From Sphingomonadaceae bacterium (GTDB taxonomy: Bacteria; Pseudomonadota; Alphaproteobacteria; Sphingomonadales; Sphingomonadaceae), in assembly GCA_025359445.1 (NCBI GenBank), contig JANYGB010000031.1, positions 1 to 64,000 of the forward strand: a stretch of DNA of 64,000 bases. The letters run 5' to 3'. Position numbers and translations under genes: made by a program. Every line of letters begins with the position of its first letter. Position 1 is the stretch's first letter. The notes under the pieces were generated by a model. The model did no database searches. It was not told where the DNA came from and saw only the letters and a program-made list of their open reading frames with translations. Shown in pieces: positions 54,636-63,926 of this stretch.

Positions 54636-57164
54636 TCACGCAACGAGATTGACCAGCCGGTCGGGCACCACGATCACCTTCTTGATTACCTTGCCATCCA
54701 GTGCACGCTGCACCTTGTCCGAAGCAAGGGCAAGCGCCTCAAGCTCCTCGCGCGGTAGGCCCTTGGCGACGGTGATGGTGTCGCGCAGTTTGCCCAGCAC
54801 CTGGATTGCGATGGTGACTTCGTCCTCGATCAACAGCGCGGGATCGAACTTCGGCCAGGCTGCGTCAGCGATCAGGCCTTCACCGCCGGTGGCAGCCCAG
54901 GCTTCTTGAGCCAGGTGCGGCATCATCGGCGCGGCGAGCAGCAGCAAGGTGCGGATCGCGGCCGAGCGGCTCGCTGAGGGCGCGGCCTTTTCAGCCGCAC
55001 TGGTCAGCTCGTAAATCCGCGCCACCGCCTTGTTGAAGCCGAGCGCTTCGATGTCGGCGGCAGCGGCGGCCACGGCTTGGTCGCGCTTGCGGTCCAGCGG
55101 CTTGTCCTCGCCGGTAACTTCCGGGTCGTATCGCCCGGCGAGCCGCCACAAACGCTGAACGAACCGCGCGCAGCCCTCGATCCCGGCCTCGGACCACGGC
55201 AGGTCGCGTTCGGGCGGGCTGTCCGAGAGCACAAACCAGCGCACCGCATCAGCGCCGTATTTGGCAATGAAGTCGTCGGGGTCGACCACGTTCTTCTTGC
55301 TCTTGGACATCTTGATCACGCGGCCGATTTCGACCGGCTGGCTATCGGCCTTGAGTGTTGCGGTAGTTCCGCCGCGTGACACATCTGCGGGGAGGAAATA
55401 GACCGGTTGGCCATTCGCCGGATCGGTCCGCGAATAGGTCTCATGCGTCACCATCCCCTGCGTAAACAGGCTGGCGAACGGCTCCTTCACATCGATCATG
55501 CCGATATGCGCGAGCGCGCGGGTCCAGAACCGGGCGTAGAGCAAGTGCAGGATCGCATGCTCGATCCCGCCGATGTATTGCTCGACCGGAAGCCACTTGG
55601 CTACAGCCTCGCGGTCGAACGGCTGGTCGGCAGGCTGGCTGGCGAACCGCAGAAAATACCAGCTGCTGTCGACGAAAGTATCGAGCGTATCGGTCTCGCG
55701 CACCGCAGGCTGGTTACAGCCGGGGCAGGCGACGTGCTTCCACGTCGGGTGCCGCTCGAGCGGGTTGCCCGGGGTCTTGAAATCGACGTCTTCGGGCAGC
55801 ACGACAGGCAGCTGGTCCTGGGGTACCGGGACCACGCCGCAGTCAGCGCAATGGATGAACGGGATCGGTGTGCCCCAATAGCGCTGGCGGCTCACCCCCC
55901 AGTCGCGCAGCCGCCACACGGTGGTGCCCTGGCCCCAGCCGCCAGCCTCGGCGCGGGCGATAACCTCGGTCTTGGCCTGATCGATGGTCATGCCATCGAG
56001 GAACTGCGAATTCACGATCTGGCCCGGACCGGAATAGGCTTCATCGCCTTGGAACACTGGTTCTGTGGCGAAGCCATCGGCTACCACGCGGGTCACCGGC
56101 AAGCTGTATTTGCGCGCAAAGTCGATGTCGCGCTGGTCGTGCGCGGGGCAGCCGAAGACTGCGCCGGTGCCGTAATCCATCAGCACGAAATTGGCGATGT
56201 AGAGCGGCAGCGACTGGTCCTGGAACGGATGCGCCAGCCGCAGGCCGGTATCATAGCCGAGCTTTTCCTGAGTCTCGATTTCCGCTGCGGTGGTCCCGCC
56301 CTGGCGGCAAGTTTCGATAAACGCGGCCACTGCGGGATCGCTGGCCGCAAGCGCCCGCGCGATCGGGTGCTCGGCCGCGATTGCCACGAAGCTTGCGCCA
56401 AAGATCGTGTCGGGCCGGGTGGTGAATACCTCGACCTCGGTTGCCTGGTCGGCGCTCCAGAACTTGAATTGCAAGCCCTGGCTCTTGCCGATCCAGTTTT
56501 CCTGCATCAGCCGGACCTTGTCGGGCCAGGTATCGAGTGTGCTGAGGCCGTCGAGCAATTCCTCGGCAAACTGGGTAATTTTGAGGAACCACTGGCTGAG
56601 CTTGCGCTTCTCGACCAGCGCGCCACTGCGCCAGCCGCGCCCGTCGATCACTTGTTCGTTGGCGAGCACGGTCATATCGACCGGGTCCCAATTAACCGCC
56701 GATTCCTTGCGGTAAACAAGGCCTGCGGCATAGAGATCGAGAAATAGCGCCTGTTCGTGGCCGTAATATTCCGGCTCGCAGGTCGCCAGTTCGCGGCTCC
56801 AGTCGAGCGCAAAGCCGAGCCGTTTGAGCTGCGCTTTCATGTTGGCGATATTGGCGCGGGTCCATCCGCCGGGGTGGACGCCTTGTTCCATCGCGGCGTT
56901 TTCGGCCGGCATCCCGAATGCATCCCAGCCCATCGGGTGGAGCACTTCGTGGCCCTGCATCCGCTTGTACCGCGCGAGCACGTCGCCCATCGTGTAATTG
57001 CGGACATGGCCGACGTGGATCTTGCCCGAGGGATAGGGAAACATCTCGAGCACATAAGAGCGCGGCTTGGCCGAGTGATCATCGGCGCGGAACGTCTGCC
57101 GCTCATCCCACACTTGCTGCCAGCGCGGGTCAGCGCTGGCTGGATCGAAACGTTCGCTGGTCAT
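54636..57164 (-). CDS. leuS: Leucyl-tRNA synthetase
   Basis: This class I synthetase of 842 residues charges tRNA(Leu). The HIGH-type motif is [17 protein letters not shown], the KMSKS motif is [16 protein letters not shown], and the CP1 editing domain (about 220-420) holds the GCPAHDQRD segment with the conserved Asp. The anticodon-binding helical domain and C-terminal domain complete the family length. It begins the lptE-holA cluster, with a DUF3576 lipoprotein gene 50 bases upstream. Confidence 0.97.
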   Translation of the reverse strand: MTSERFDPASADPRWQQVWDERQTFRADDHSAKPRSYVLEMFPYPSGKIHVGHVRNYTMGDVLARYKRMQGHEVLHPMGWDAFGMPAENAAMEQGVHPGGWTRANIANMKAQLKRLGFALDWSRELATCEPEYYGHEQALFLDLYAAGLVYRKESAVNWDPVDMTVLANEQVIDGRGWRSGALVEKRKLSQWFLKITQFAEELLDGLSTLDTWPDKVRLMQENWIGKSQGLQFKFWSADQATEVEVFTTRPDTIFGASFVAIAAEHPIARALAASDPAVAAFIETCRQGGTTAAEIETQEKLGYDTGLRLAHPFQDQSLPLYIANFVLMDYGTGAVFGCPAHDQRDIDFARKYSLPVTRVVADGFATEPVFQGDEAYSGPGQIVNSQFLDGMTIDQAKTEVIARAEAGGWGQGTTVWRLRDWGVSRQRYWGTPIPFIHCADCGVVPVPQDQLPVVLPEDVDFKTPGNPLERHPTWKHVACPGCNQPAVRETDTLDTFVDSSWYFLRFASQPADQPFDREAVAKWLPVEQYIGGIEHAILHLLYARFWTRALAHIGMIDVKEPFASLFTQGMVTHETYSRTDPANGQPVYFLPADVSRGGTTATLKADSQPVEIGRVIKMSKSKKNVVDPDDFIAKYGADAVRWFVLSDSPPERDLPWSEAGIEGCARFVQRLWRLAGRYDPEVTGEDKPLDRKRDQAVAAAAADIEALGFNKAVARIYELTSAAEKAAPSASRSAAIRTLLLLAAPMMPHLAQEAWAATGGEGLIADAAWPKFDPALLIEDEVTIAIQVLGKLRDTITVAKGLPREELEALALASDKVQRALDGKVIKKVIVVPDRLVNLVA

Positions 57165-57215
57165 GCTGGATGCTCTAGCCGCTTGGCGAGGCTTGTCGAG
57201 GGGCGCAGAGCGGGG

Positions 57216-57686
57216 TTACTTTACCCCGGAAGCCTGGCGGCGCAGGTCGCGGGCCTTGGTCAGGATCACGTCTTCAAATTTCTGCACGGTCGCGGCCTGA
57301 ACCGGGGCATCGATCCAGACACCGTTCTGGTTAGTCTGGCGGCTGGCGGCCACGCGCAGGGCATCGGCGCGAAGGTCCTGATCGAGGATGGTCACCGTGA
57401 CCTTCATCCGCTCGTTCGGATTGTTCGGATTGGCGTACCAGTCAGTGACGATGACGCCGCCGTTGCTGTCGGTCTGGAGCAGCGGCATGAAGCTGACTGC
57501 TTCAAGGCTTGCGCGCCACAAGTACGAGTTCACCCCGATGGTGGTAACCCGCGAGGCGGCGAGATCAGCACTGGGGCGTCCGCCACGACCACCGCAGGCG
57601 GCAAGCGACAAGACGGCCAAAGCCATAAGCCCGGCACGGCCGAGGAGACGAAGGGTGTGGGCGCGGGCAGAGTTGGAGGCAATCAT
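57216..57686 (-). CDS. DUF3576 family lipoprotein
   Basis: This 156-residue protein has a lipoprotein signal (LMALAVLSLAAC followed by GGRGG) and a DUF3576 domain (GVNSYLWRASLEAVSFMPLL, DSNGGVIVTDWY and KVTVTILDQDLRADALRV). The family is conserved upstream of leuS in alphaproteobacteria and is thought to be an envelope protein, with no defined activity. ATG 57686 is chosen because it starts the signal peptide region (MIASNSARAHTLR); the frame is open to 57779. Confidence 0.9.
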   Translation of the reverse strand: MIASNSARAHTLRLLGRAGLMALAVLSLAACGGRGGRPSADLAASRVTTIGVNSYLWRASLEAVSFMPLLQTDSNGGVIVTDWYANPNNPNERMKVTVTILDQDLRADALRVAASRQTNQNGVWIDAPVQAATVQKFEDVILTKARDLRRQASGVK

Positions 57687-57939
57687 GGCGTTTTTCCGGA
57701 TCCTGTCGCTCAAATGGTGCGGCGTGCCTGCACGCGCCGAACCTCTATAACCGAGGAGGCCAAGGCGGCAAGCCCGCATCTGGCTCTTTGCCGGTCTGGG
57801 CGCTGAATGCCCGCTGAATGATTGGCGCTGCGCAGCGGGTTCATTCTAAATTCAGCCCGGCCGCTGCAACCGGGGTTGGCTAATGGAGCGAATTGCGCGA
57901 TTATGCGTTGATGAGTCTCGCAGGAGCAGAACAAGCGCA

Positions 57940-58701
57940 ATGACCCAGTTGGTTGCAGGCAAGCGTAAACGCAGCGGTTCGGCCGCAGCAATGCTGCTGT
58001 GCGGCGCGGTCAGCGCGCTTGCGTTGCCGAGCGCAGTCCTGGCCTTTTCAAGCCGCTTCGATCTCGATTCGCAGGGCGGGGCGAACGCGGCCGGTGCCAG
58101 CGGGTTCATCCCCGCCGAAGTCGATCCGCGCCTTGCTCGTTCGATCACTGTGCGTGCCTTGTCGAAGGGCCGCTCGTTCCGGTTTACTCCCGCCGCTGTG
58201 CCCAACGGGATGGATCGTTCGGTGGTGACCGTTGCGGTTCGTCTCAACGAAGGTAGCGCCCAGTCGCTGGCACTGCGCCGCGCATCTGCGGGCGATAATG
58301 TTTCCGCTGGAGCGGCACTGCCCATTGCCCCGACTGCTTACAGCCTGGGTGCTGCGCGCGGCTATCGCAGCTTTGCACAAAGCGCGGCGCCGGCGTTGCC
58401 AGTGCGCCAACTCGATGCGCCTGATCTGGCGAGCTACCGGCCCAAGCCTGGGGTCGCCTCGACCCCGTCGCGGTTCGCTCCGGCGATTGCGCTGGATGAG
58501 CGTGAGAAAACCGGCCGCAGTCCGCGTACGTTTGAACAATCCGATCAGCAGGTCGATGTCGGCGGTAGCTACCGGGTGACGCGCAACCTCAATGTAACCG
58601 CTGGGGTGCGCTATTCGTCCGATCGGGACCGATTGCGCCCGCTGACCGATGGGCGGCAAGACAGCCAGGCGGTTTACGTCGGTACCCAGTTCCGCTTCTA
58701 A
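57940..58701 (+). CDS. Exported protein with beta-barrel-like C-terminus, unknown function
   Basis: This 253-residue protein has a signal peptide (SAAAMLLCGAVSALALPSAVLA) and a mature part that is Ala/Arg-rich with no clear domain. The last 45 residues alternate polar and hydrophobic (YRVTRNLNVTAGVRYSS, then AVYVGTQFRF) and end in Phe, as outer-membrane beta-barrels do, but only about four strands are visible, too few for a monomeric barrel. It may assemble as an oligomer or be a truncated family member. I recognise no family. The upstream in-frame ATG at 57883 is an alternative start. Confidence 0.7.
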   Translation: MTQLVAGKRKRSGSAAAMLLCGAVSALALPSAVLAFSSRFDLDSQGGANAAGASGFIPAEVDPRLARSITVRALSKGRSFRFTPAAVPNGMDRSVVTVAVRLNEGSAQSLALRRASAGDNVSAGAALPIAPTAYSLGAARGYRSFAQSAAPALPVRQLDAPDLASYRPKPGVASTPSRFAPAIALDEREKTGRSPRTFEQSDQQVDVGGSYRVTRNLNVTAGVRYSSDRDRLRPLTDGRQDSQAVYVGTQFRF

Positions 58702-58798
58702 GCCTGAATTCCAGCGCCTTTACGTATGCGGCATGTTGCGCCTGCGCGCTGGCCGCGTAAGCTTGTCCTGACGGCATAAAAGTTGGGAAGGCATAACC

Positions 58799-59521
58799 AT
58801 GGCACGCGTAGCGATCGTAACCGGCGGGACCAGGGGGATCGGTCAGGCGATCTGCTTGCGCCTGCAAAAGCAAGGCCATCTGGTCATCGCCAGCTATGCC
58901 GGCAACGATGAAAAGGCCAAGGCTTTCACCGCGGCTACCGGGATTTCCGCTTACCGCTGGGATGTCGGCGATCACGAAGCCTGCATCCACAATTGCAACG
59001 ACATCGCCGCGACTCATGGCCCGATCGACATCGTCATCAACAACGCCGGGGTGACCCGCGACGGGGTGCTCCACAAGATGACTTTCGACGATTGGAACGA
59101 GGTCATGCGGATCAACCTGGGCGGTTGCTTCAACATGGCCAAGGCGACCTTCCCCGGGATGCGCGAACGCGGCTGGGGGCGGATCGTCAACATCGGTTCG
59201 ATCAACGGTCAGGCCGGGCAATACGGCCAGGTCAACTATGCCGCCGCCAAGTCGGGGATCCACGGGTTCACCAAGGCCTTGGCGCAGGAAGGGGCCAGGT
59301 ACGGCGTCACTGTCAACGCGATCGCACCGGGCTATATCGATACTGACATGGTCGCCGCAGTGCCGCAGCCGGTGCTTGAGAAGATCGTCGCCAAGATCCC
59401 GGTCGGGCGGCTTGGCCAGGCCGAGGAAATTGCCCGCGCGGTCGCTTTTCTGACCAGTGAGAATGGCGGTTTCGTGACCGGCTCGACGATGAGCATCAAC
59501 GGCGGCCAGCACATGTATTGA
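58799..59521 (+). CDS. phaB: Acetoacetyl-CoA reductase (PhaB-like SDR)
   Basis: This NADPH-type short-chain dehydrogenase of 240 residues reduces acetoacetyl-CoA to (R)-3-hydroxybutyryl-CoA, the monomer of polyhydroxybutyrate. Motifs: the cofactor loop TGGTRGIGQAICLRLQ, the NNAG motif (INNAGVTRDGVLHKM), the catalytic Ser-Tyr-Lys (IGSINGQAGQ and VNYAAAKSGIHG). The HKMTFDDWNEVMRINL stretch is typical for PhaB rather than FabG. The ribosome binding site is GGGAAGG. phaA and phaC are not in the window, so polymer synthesis is only inferred. Confidence 0.9.
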   Translation: MARVAIVTGGTRGIGQAICLRLQKQGHLVIASYAGNDEKAKAFTAATGISAYRWDVGDHEACIHNCNDIAATHGPIDIVINNAGVTRDGVLHKMTFDDWNEVMRINLGGCFNMAKATFPGMRERGWGRIVNIGSINGQAGQYGQVNYAAAKSGIHGFTKALAQEGARYGVTVNAIAPGYIDTDMVAAVPQPVLEKIVAKIPVGRLGQAEEIARAVAFLTSENGGFVTGSTMSINGGQHMY

Positions 59522-59772
59522 GGCTGGTTGGGCAGCGCATTGCACAAAGGCAGCACAAAACGGTCTAGCGCGGGGCAAGCACGGTCAAGGCCGTGCTGAA
59601 TTGGAGCTAAATCCGCCTGCATTCTGTGAAACTATGTAGTTATTACAACTAGTTACCCCAGCCGAAGACATTTTCGGAGCGCCTCTCGCCGCGTCCCCGA
59701 TGCGATGCTCAGCTTGTGCCATTAAATTCCGCTGTAGGAAAGTCGCGGCACAAGCGCGCACCCGGGCCGGGG

Positions 59773-60516
59773 TCAGTCGATCACGATCCCGGCCACCTTC
59801 CATCTGCCATCCTCGTTTACCAATGACAGTGTCTCGATCACGCCCGGCTTATTGGCGTAGTCAGTCCGGAACTTTATGATCCAGTAGCCCTGCGGGGTGG
59901 GCGCGTAGTCGACCGCCACCAGCGCGCGCGATCGCATCGCGCCCAGCGGCGTGCGGACCTGCCGCGAGACTTCGACCCACTTTTCGAGTGTGTTGACCGA
60001 CCGGAACTCCTTGCGGGTGACTTGGTAGCTCTGGCCCCAGTCGCCCGCGTCGAGCAGCGCCATCCACTGCCGGCCGGCACCGGCCACAGCGGTTTCTGCG
60101 GCACTGGCGGCGGGCGCTGTTACCGGGGTTTCGGCCCCGCCGGTGAATGCGGTCAAGGCGGCGAGGGCAAGGGCAAAGGTCATGATTACTCCTCCAAAGA
60201 TCCAGCCAGACCGGCGCAGTGTACCGGCGCTTTCGGGCTGCTGCCGGAGAGTTGCCACGGCGGCGCTGCGTGCAGCAACCCCCAAAGAGTTGTCCCCCAA
60301 CAATTCGGGGGTCTGCGCCTCCAGTTCGCGCAGCTGGCGTGCGGCTTCGCGGCTGCTTGATGTTGCCATCTTGCGCCGCGCATCGCGCAGCCGTTCGTTG
60401 ACCGTGTGCACCGACAAACCCAGATGCCGCGCCATCGACTTGGCGTCATAGCCGCTGCCCAGCAGCCGCAGCGTCTGCTTCTCCTTTTCGGACAGCGCGA
60501 GATAGCCGGTGCTCAT
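59773..60516 (-). CDS. LuxR-type HTH protein with membrane anchor and DUF4019-like domain
   Basis: This 247-residue protein has an N-terminal LuxR-type DNA-binding domain (LSEKEKQTLRLLGSGYDAKS, then HLGLSVHTVNERLRDARRKM), a linker, one membrane helix near 100-125 (GWIFGGVIMTFALALAALT) and a C-terminal exported domain like DUF4019 (GRQWMALLDAGDWGQSY, then VTRKEFRSVNTLEKWVEVS). It is therefore a one-piece membrane-tethered regulator, with the HTH in the cytoplasm and a periplasmic sensor-like part. No response-regulator receiver domain is present. ATG 60516 is chosen; 60552 is the other option. Confidence 0.82.
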   Translation of the reverse strand: MSTGYLALSEKEKQTLRLLGSGYDAKSMARHLGLSVHTVNERLRDARRKMATSSSREAARQLRELEAQTPELLGDNSLGVAARSAAVATLRQQPESAGTLRRSGWIFGGVIMTFALALAALTAFTGGAETPVTAPAASAAETAVAGAGRQWMALLDAGDWGQSYQVTRKEFRSVNTLEKWVEVSRQVRTPLGAMRSRALVAVDYAPTPQGYWIIKFRTDYANKPGVIETLSLVNEDGRWKVAGIVID

Positions 60517-60600
60517 GCCGCCGGTGTAGGCACGCGGAAAATTCGCCACCACCCCAAATTTTTCGTATCGCTCAGTATCGCGAACGTCTTAAGCCGCGCC

Positions 60601-60843
60601 ATGACCACGCCTTACCATCCTCCGGTCAAGCGCTCGGTCGAGATCGCCGGGCACAAAACCTCGATCAGCCTCGAGCCGCTTTACTGGGAACTGCTCAAGC
60701 AAGCGGCGCGCGCCGAGGCGCTACCGCTCAATGCGCTGGTCGCGCGGATCGATGCAGAACGGATCCAGGCACCCGTCCCGCCGGGCCTTGCCGGGGCGGT
60801 GCGAATCTGGCTGGTCGCCTGGCTGGCCGCGCGCATTGCTTGA
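60601..60843 (+). CDS. Ribbon-helix-helix (RHH) domain protein
   Basis: This 80-residue protein is nearly all a ribbon-helix-helix type domain of the RHH_4 family: the strand KRSVEIAGHKTSISLE, then helix 1 (PLYWELLKQAARAEAL), turn and helix 2 (PLNALVARIDAERIQ), with a C-terminal helix (AVRIWLVAWLAAR). RHH dimers bind DNA by the N-terminal beta strands. It is not next to a toxin gene, so a lone regulator is likelier than an antitoxin. ATG 60601 fits the family start; the frame is open farther upstream to 60406, but that part overlaps the regulator on the other strand. Confidence 0.85.
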   Translation: MTTPYHPPVKRSVEIAGHKTSISLEPLYWELLKQAARAEALPLNALVARIDAERIQAPVPPGLAGAVRIWLVAWLAARIA

Positions 60844-60934
60844 CGCGTGCTGCTTGAACGCCAGCAACCATTCATCCTTTCAGGCGTTTACAGGCTGTCA
60901 CAGCCACAAAAAATTTTAAAGGAGGAGTTATATC

Positions 60935-61252
60935 ATGCGCACTCTGTTACTGGCGCTCGGCGCCGCAGCCATGGCCGTTCCGTTTTCTGCCCCGTTGCCC
61001 GTCGTTGGCGCAGCCAAGGCGGAAGCCAAAGCCAAGCGTTACCATTCGCGGGCCTATTACCGCAGCTGCCGTCATTCGTCTGGCACCGCTGGACTGATCG
61101 CCGGTGGGGCGACTGGCGCAGTAGTCGGTTCTAAGGTGATTGGCGGCGGGATCCTCGGCGTTGCAGCTGGCGCAGTCGGCGGCGCGTTCGCTGGCCGCGC
61201 AGTCGATCGCACGATCTCGGCCAAGAAGCGCTGCCGCAACTACGCCCGTTAA
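60935..61252 (+). CDS. Glycine-zipper exported protein
   Basis: This 105-residue protein has a signal peptide (RTLLLALGAAAMAVPFSAPL), a Lys/Arg-rich mature start (KAEAKAKRYHSRAYYRSCR) and a Gly-rich 2TM-like glycine zipper (GLIAGGATGAVVGSKVIGGG and GVAAGAVGGAFAGRAVD). Such motifs allow tight packing of helices in the outer or inner membrane, as in SlyB and related proteins. The ribosome binding site GGAGG is eight bases or so from the ATG. The TonB-like gene follows four bases after the stop, so an operon is likely. Confidence 0.85.
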   Translation: MRTLLLALGAAAMAVPFSAPLPVVGAAKAEAKAKRYHSRAYYRSCRHSSGTAGLIAGGATGAVVGSKVIGGGILGVAAGAVGGAFAGRAVDRTISAKKRCRNYAR

Positions 61253-61255
61253 GCA

Positions 61256-62047
61256 ATGAACAATCCGCCCGCATGGCGTGATTCCACAGCGGATCGATAC
61301 CAAGCGCGCGGATCCCGAGGCCGGGCTGCTGCCGCAGCAGTGCTGATCGAGGGACTGATCATTGTAACGTTGATTTACGGACTGGCCGGACCCTTGGCGC
61401 CGTTGCCCAAGGTTCCGGCCAGTCTGGTTTCGGTCGATCTCAATCAGCCGCCTCCGCCCGAGCCACGCCTGAAAGCCAGCACCTCGGCTGATAATGGCCG
61501 CGCCGCGCCGCCTTCGCTCAAAGCCGAAGCAGCACCAATTACCGTGCCGCTTAGAGTTATTGTTACGCCAAGACCGGAGCCCGACGCGGCGTTGCCCGCC
61601 GCTTCGACCGGGCTCAAACCCGGTGCGGCAGCTCTGCTTGGCCCGGGCAGCGGGGCTGCAGGCCAAGGTTTGGGCACCGGATCGGGCAATGGCGGAAATG
61701 GACCCGGCGCAGGTAGTGGTGACGGCGATGGTGGTGGCAGCGATGCCGAATGGACCGGCGGCAAGATCAAGAACGGTGATTACCCAAAGACTGTGCGCGA
61801 AGCTCACATCAGCGGAACCACCGAAACCGAAGTTGCGGTCGGCGTAAACGGCCGTGCCACCGGTTGCCGCGTAACCCGCACCAGCGGCAGCCGCGAACTG
61901 GACAGCACCACTTGTCAGCTAATCATGCAGCGCTTCAAGTTCAAACCGGCGCGCAACGCTGCCGGACAGGCGATCGCCAGCCGGATCGAATACGAACAGG
62001 AATGGGACGCGCCGCCGCCCCCGCCCGCTGACGATAAAATTCAGTAA
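61256..62047 (+). CDS. TonB-family energy transducer
   Basis: This 263-residue protein has an N-terminal membrane helix (AAAAVLIEGLIIVTLIYGL), a Pro-rich region (DLNQPPPPEPRLKAS) and Gly-rich linker that could span the periplasm, and a C-terminal TonB domain (GDYPKTVREAHISGTTETEV, then VTRTSGSRELDSTTCQLI and QRFKFKPARN). TonB proteins pass proton-motive energy from ExbB/ExbD to outer-membrane receptors, but the partners are not in the window. It follows the glycine-zipper gene by three bases and ends seven bases into the convergent small gene. Confidence 0.88.
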   Translation: MNNPPAWRDSTADRYQARGSRGRAAAAAVLIEGLIIVTLIYGLAGPLAPLPKVPASLVSVDLNQPPPPEPRLKASTSADNGRAAPPSLKAEAAPITVPLRVIVTPRPEPDAALPAASTGLKPGAAALLGPGSGAAGQGLGTGSGNGGNGPGAGSGDGDGGGSDAEWTGGKIKNGDYPKTVREAHISGTTETEVAVGVNGRATGCRVTRTSGSRELDSTTCQLIMQRFKFKPARNAAGQAIASRIEYEQEWDAPPPPPADDKIQ

Positions 62048-62283
62048 GTGCCAGGAGGATCGCTGGCGGGAAAGCTTTCATCGCTGGCCTGGTCGACGCT
62101 GTCCCACTCGGGGGGATTGCTGCGCATCCCATCCGGTCCGGCGTTGCGGACCTTGGCAAAATTCTCGCCATTCGTTTCGCCTGGGGCAAACGCGACCGGG
62201 GCCAACCGTGGCTGGCGCTGCGATGCGTAGCGATAAATTGCGTAGGCAGCTATGCCGAGCGCGGCGAGTTTGAATAAGGCCAT
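62041..62283 (-). CDS. Small membrane protein with DESFPASDPP tail
   Basis: This 80-residue protein starts with a hydrophobic helix (MALFKLAALGIAAYAIYRYA) and ends with a conserved-looking tail (VDQASDESFPASDPPGTY). The DESFPASDPP motif recurs at C-termini of unrelated small alphaproteobacterial proteins. I know of no function. Start ATG 62283; the open frame to 62415 overlaps murA. It is convergent with the TonB gene by seven bases and could be co-transcribed with murA on the same strand. Confidence 0.7.
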   Translation of the reverse strand: MALFKLAALGIAAYAIYRYASQRQPRLAPVAFAPGETNGENFAKVRNAGPDGMRSNPPEWDSVDQASDESFPASDPPGTY

Positions 62284-62350
62284 GTTGCGAAAACTCCAGT
62301 GCGTCAATCCAGCCAACGCCCCGGCCGGCATTTGGTTCAGACACCCAGGT

Positions 62351-63634
62351 TCATTCGTCGCCAACCCGCTCGATTTGCGCGCCGACCAGCGCCAGTTTCT
62401 CTTCCAGCCGTTCATATCCCCGGTCGAGGTGATACAGCCGGTGGACCTGCGTCTCGCCTTCTGCGGCCAGCCCGGCGATTACCAGGCTCATCGACGCGCG
62501 CAGGTCAGTCGCCATAACTTCGGCGCCGGTCAGTTTTTCGACTCCGTGAACCACCGCAGTGCGGCCCTTGGTTTCAATATGCGCGCCCATTCGGTTCAGC
62601 TCGGGGACGTGCATGTAACGGTTCTCGAAGATCGTTTCGGTCAGCACCGATGATCCTTGCGCGAGGCACAGCATTGCCATGAATTGCGCCTGCATGTCGG
62701 TGGCAAAGCCGGGGTAAGGCGCGGTTGAGATCGTGGTTGCCTTGAGCGGGCCATCGGCAGCGACATGGATGCCGCCGGCGACCGGCTCGACTGAAACTCC
62801 GGCATCGCGCAGCGCTTGCACAGTTGCGTCCATTTCCTCGATCTTGGCGCCTTTCAAGGTCACTTCGCCGCCGGTGATTGCGGCCGCGCAGGCATAGGAC
62901 CCGGCCTCGATCCGGTCCGACATGACGCGGTAGGTTGCGCCATGGAGCCTTGGAACGCCATGGATCGTGACGTCCGATGTGCCGATCCCCTCGATCTGCG
63001 CGCCCATCGCCACCAGCATGTTGCACAAGTCGACAATCTCGGGCTCGCGTGCAGCGTTGTGGAGCGTCGATTTGCCGGTGCACAGCACTGCGGCCATCAG
63101 CGCATTTTCAGTCGCGCCGACCGAGACCACCGGGAAGCTGTAACGCCCGCCGGGCAGCCCGCCATCGGGCGCGATCGCGCGGACATAGCCCGCCGCCATT
63201 TCAATCGTCGCGCCGAGCGCTTCGAGCACCTTTAAATGCAAGTCGATCGGGCGGTTGCCGATCGCGCAGCCGCCGGGCAGCGATACGGTCGCCTCGCCCA
63301 TCCGCGCGAGCATCGGGCCAAGCACCAGGATCGAGGCGCGCATCTTGCGCACCAGCTCGTACGGCGCAACCGACGAGGTGATCCGGGTGGCTTCCAAGGT
63401 CATCACCCGGCCGAAATCAGTCGGGCGGCTGCCGGCGATCGAGGTCGAAATGCCGAACTGGTTCATCAGGTGCTGGAACCCGTCGATATCGGCCAGCCGC
63501 GGCAGGTTGCGCAGCGTTAGCGGCTCGTCAGTCAGCAACGCGCAAGGCAGCAGGGTAAGCGCAGCATTCTTCGCGCCAGAGATCGGAATGGTGCCGGAAA
63601 GGCGATGTCCGCCGTGGATGATGATTTTGTCCAT
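62351..63634 (-). CDS. murA: UDP-N-acetylglucosamine 1-carboxyvinyltransferase
   Basis: MurA adds enolpyruvate from PEP to UDP-GlcNAc, the first committed step of peptidoglycan synthesis. The 427-residue length is normal. The substrate-binding start ([19 protein letters not shown] with the KN pair) and the catalytic Cys in [14 protein letters not shown] (C123, equal to E. coli C115) are present, so fosfomycin would be expected to bind. GalU begins divergently about 300 bases away, beyond an inverted repeat. Confidence 0.96.
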   Translation of the reverse strand: MDKIIIHGGHRLSGTIPISGAKNAALTLLPCALLTDEPLTLRNLPRLADIDGFQHLMNQFGISTSIAGSRPTDFGRVMTLEATRITSSVAPYELVRKMRASILVLGPMLARMGEATVSLPGGCAIGNRPIDLHLKVLEALGATIEMAAGYVRAIAPDGGLPGGRYSFPVVSVGATENALMAAVLCTGKSTLHNAAREPEIVDLCNMLVAMGAQIEGIGTSDVTIHGVPRLHGATYRVMSDRIEAGSYACAAAITGGEVTLKGAKIEEMDATVQALRDAGVSVEPVAGGIHVAADGPLKATTISTAPYPGFATDMQAQFMAMLCLAQGSSVLTETIFENRYMHVPELNRMGAHIETKGRTAVVHGVEKLTGAEVMATDLRASMSLVIAGLAAEGETQVHRLYHLDRGYERLEEKLALVGAQIERVGDE

Positions 63635-63686
63635 AGGACCTTCGTTTAGCGGGAAACTCTATGGCGGCAAGCATAAGGAAAAGGGG

Positions 63687-63877
63687 TTCGCGCAGGGGCG
63701 CAGAGGCGCAGAGAAGCAGGAAAGCGCATAGGTGTCGTACCTTGCCGGAGCTTGTCGATCCTATGAAAAGTCACGGCAAGCCTGGCGCAGGACAAGATCG
63801 GGGCTGCGCCGCAAAAACAAATCCTTCACTCCTTTCTCTTTCCTTTGCGCCTCTGCGCCTCTGCGCCTCTGCGCGAA
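63687..63877. repeat. Inverted repeat of GCGCAGAG units between murA and galU
   Basis: The left part (about 63687-63728) has several tandem copies of a GCGCAGAG-type unit and the right part (63844-63877) has the complement GCGCCTCT in three tandem copies, so the two are inverted about 115 bases apart. The outer ends both read TTCGCGCAG when oriented the same way. The element lies in the 292-base murA-galU interval. A related set of units is at 10071-10098. Confidence 0.65.
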
Positions 63878-63926
63878 CGATCCTAACCGTGTTGACGTTA
63901 ACTGCGCCGCCTGCGATTTCAGCACC

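Noticed and set aside
60601..60843. RHH protein as an antitoxin of a toxin-antitoxin pair
   Set aside because: No small toxin-like gene is next to it, and the RHH_4-type family is usually found alone.
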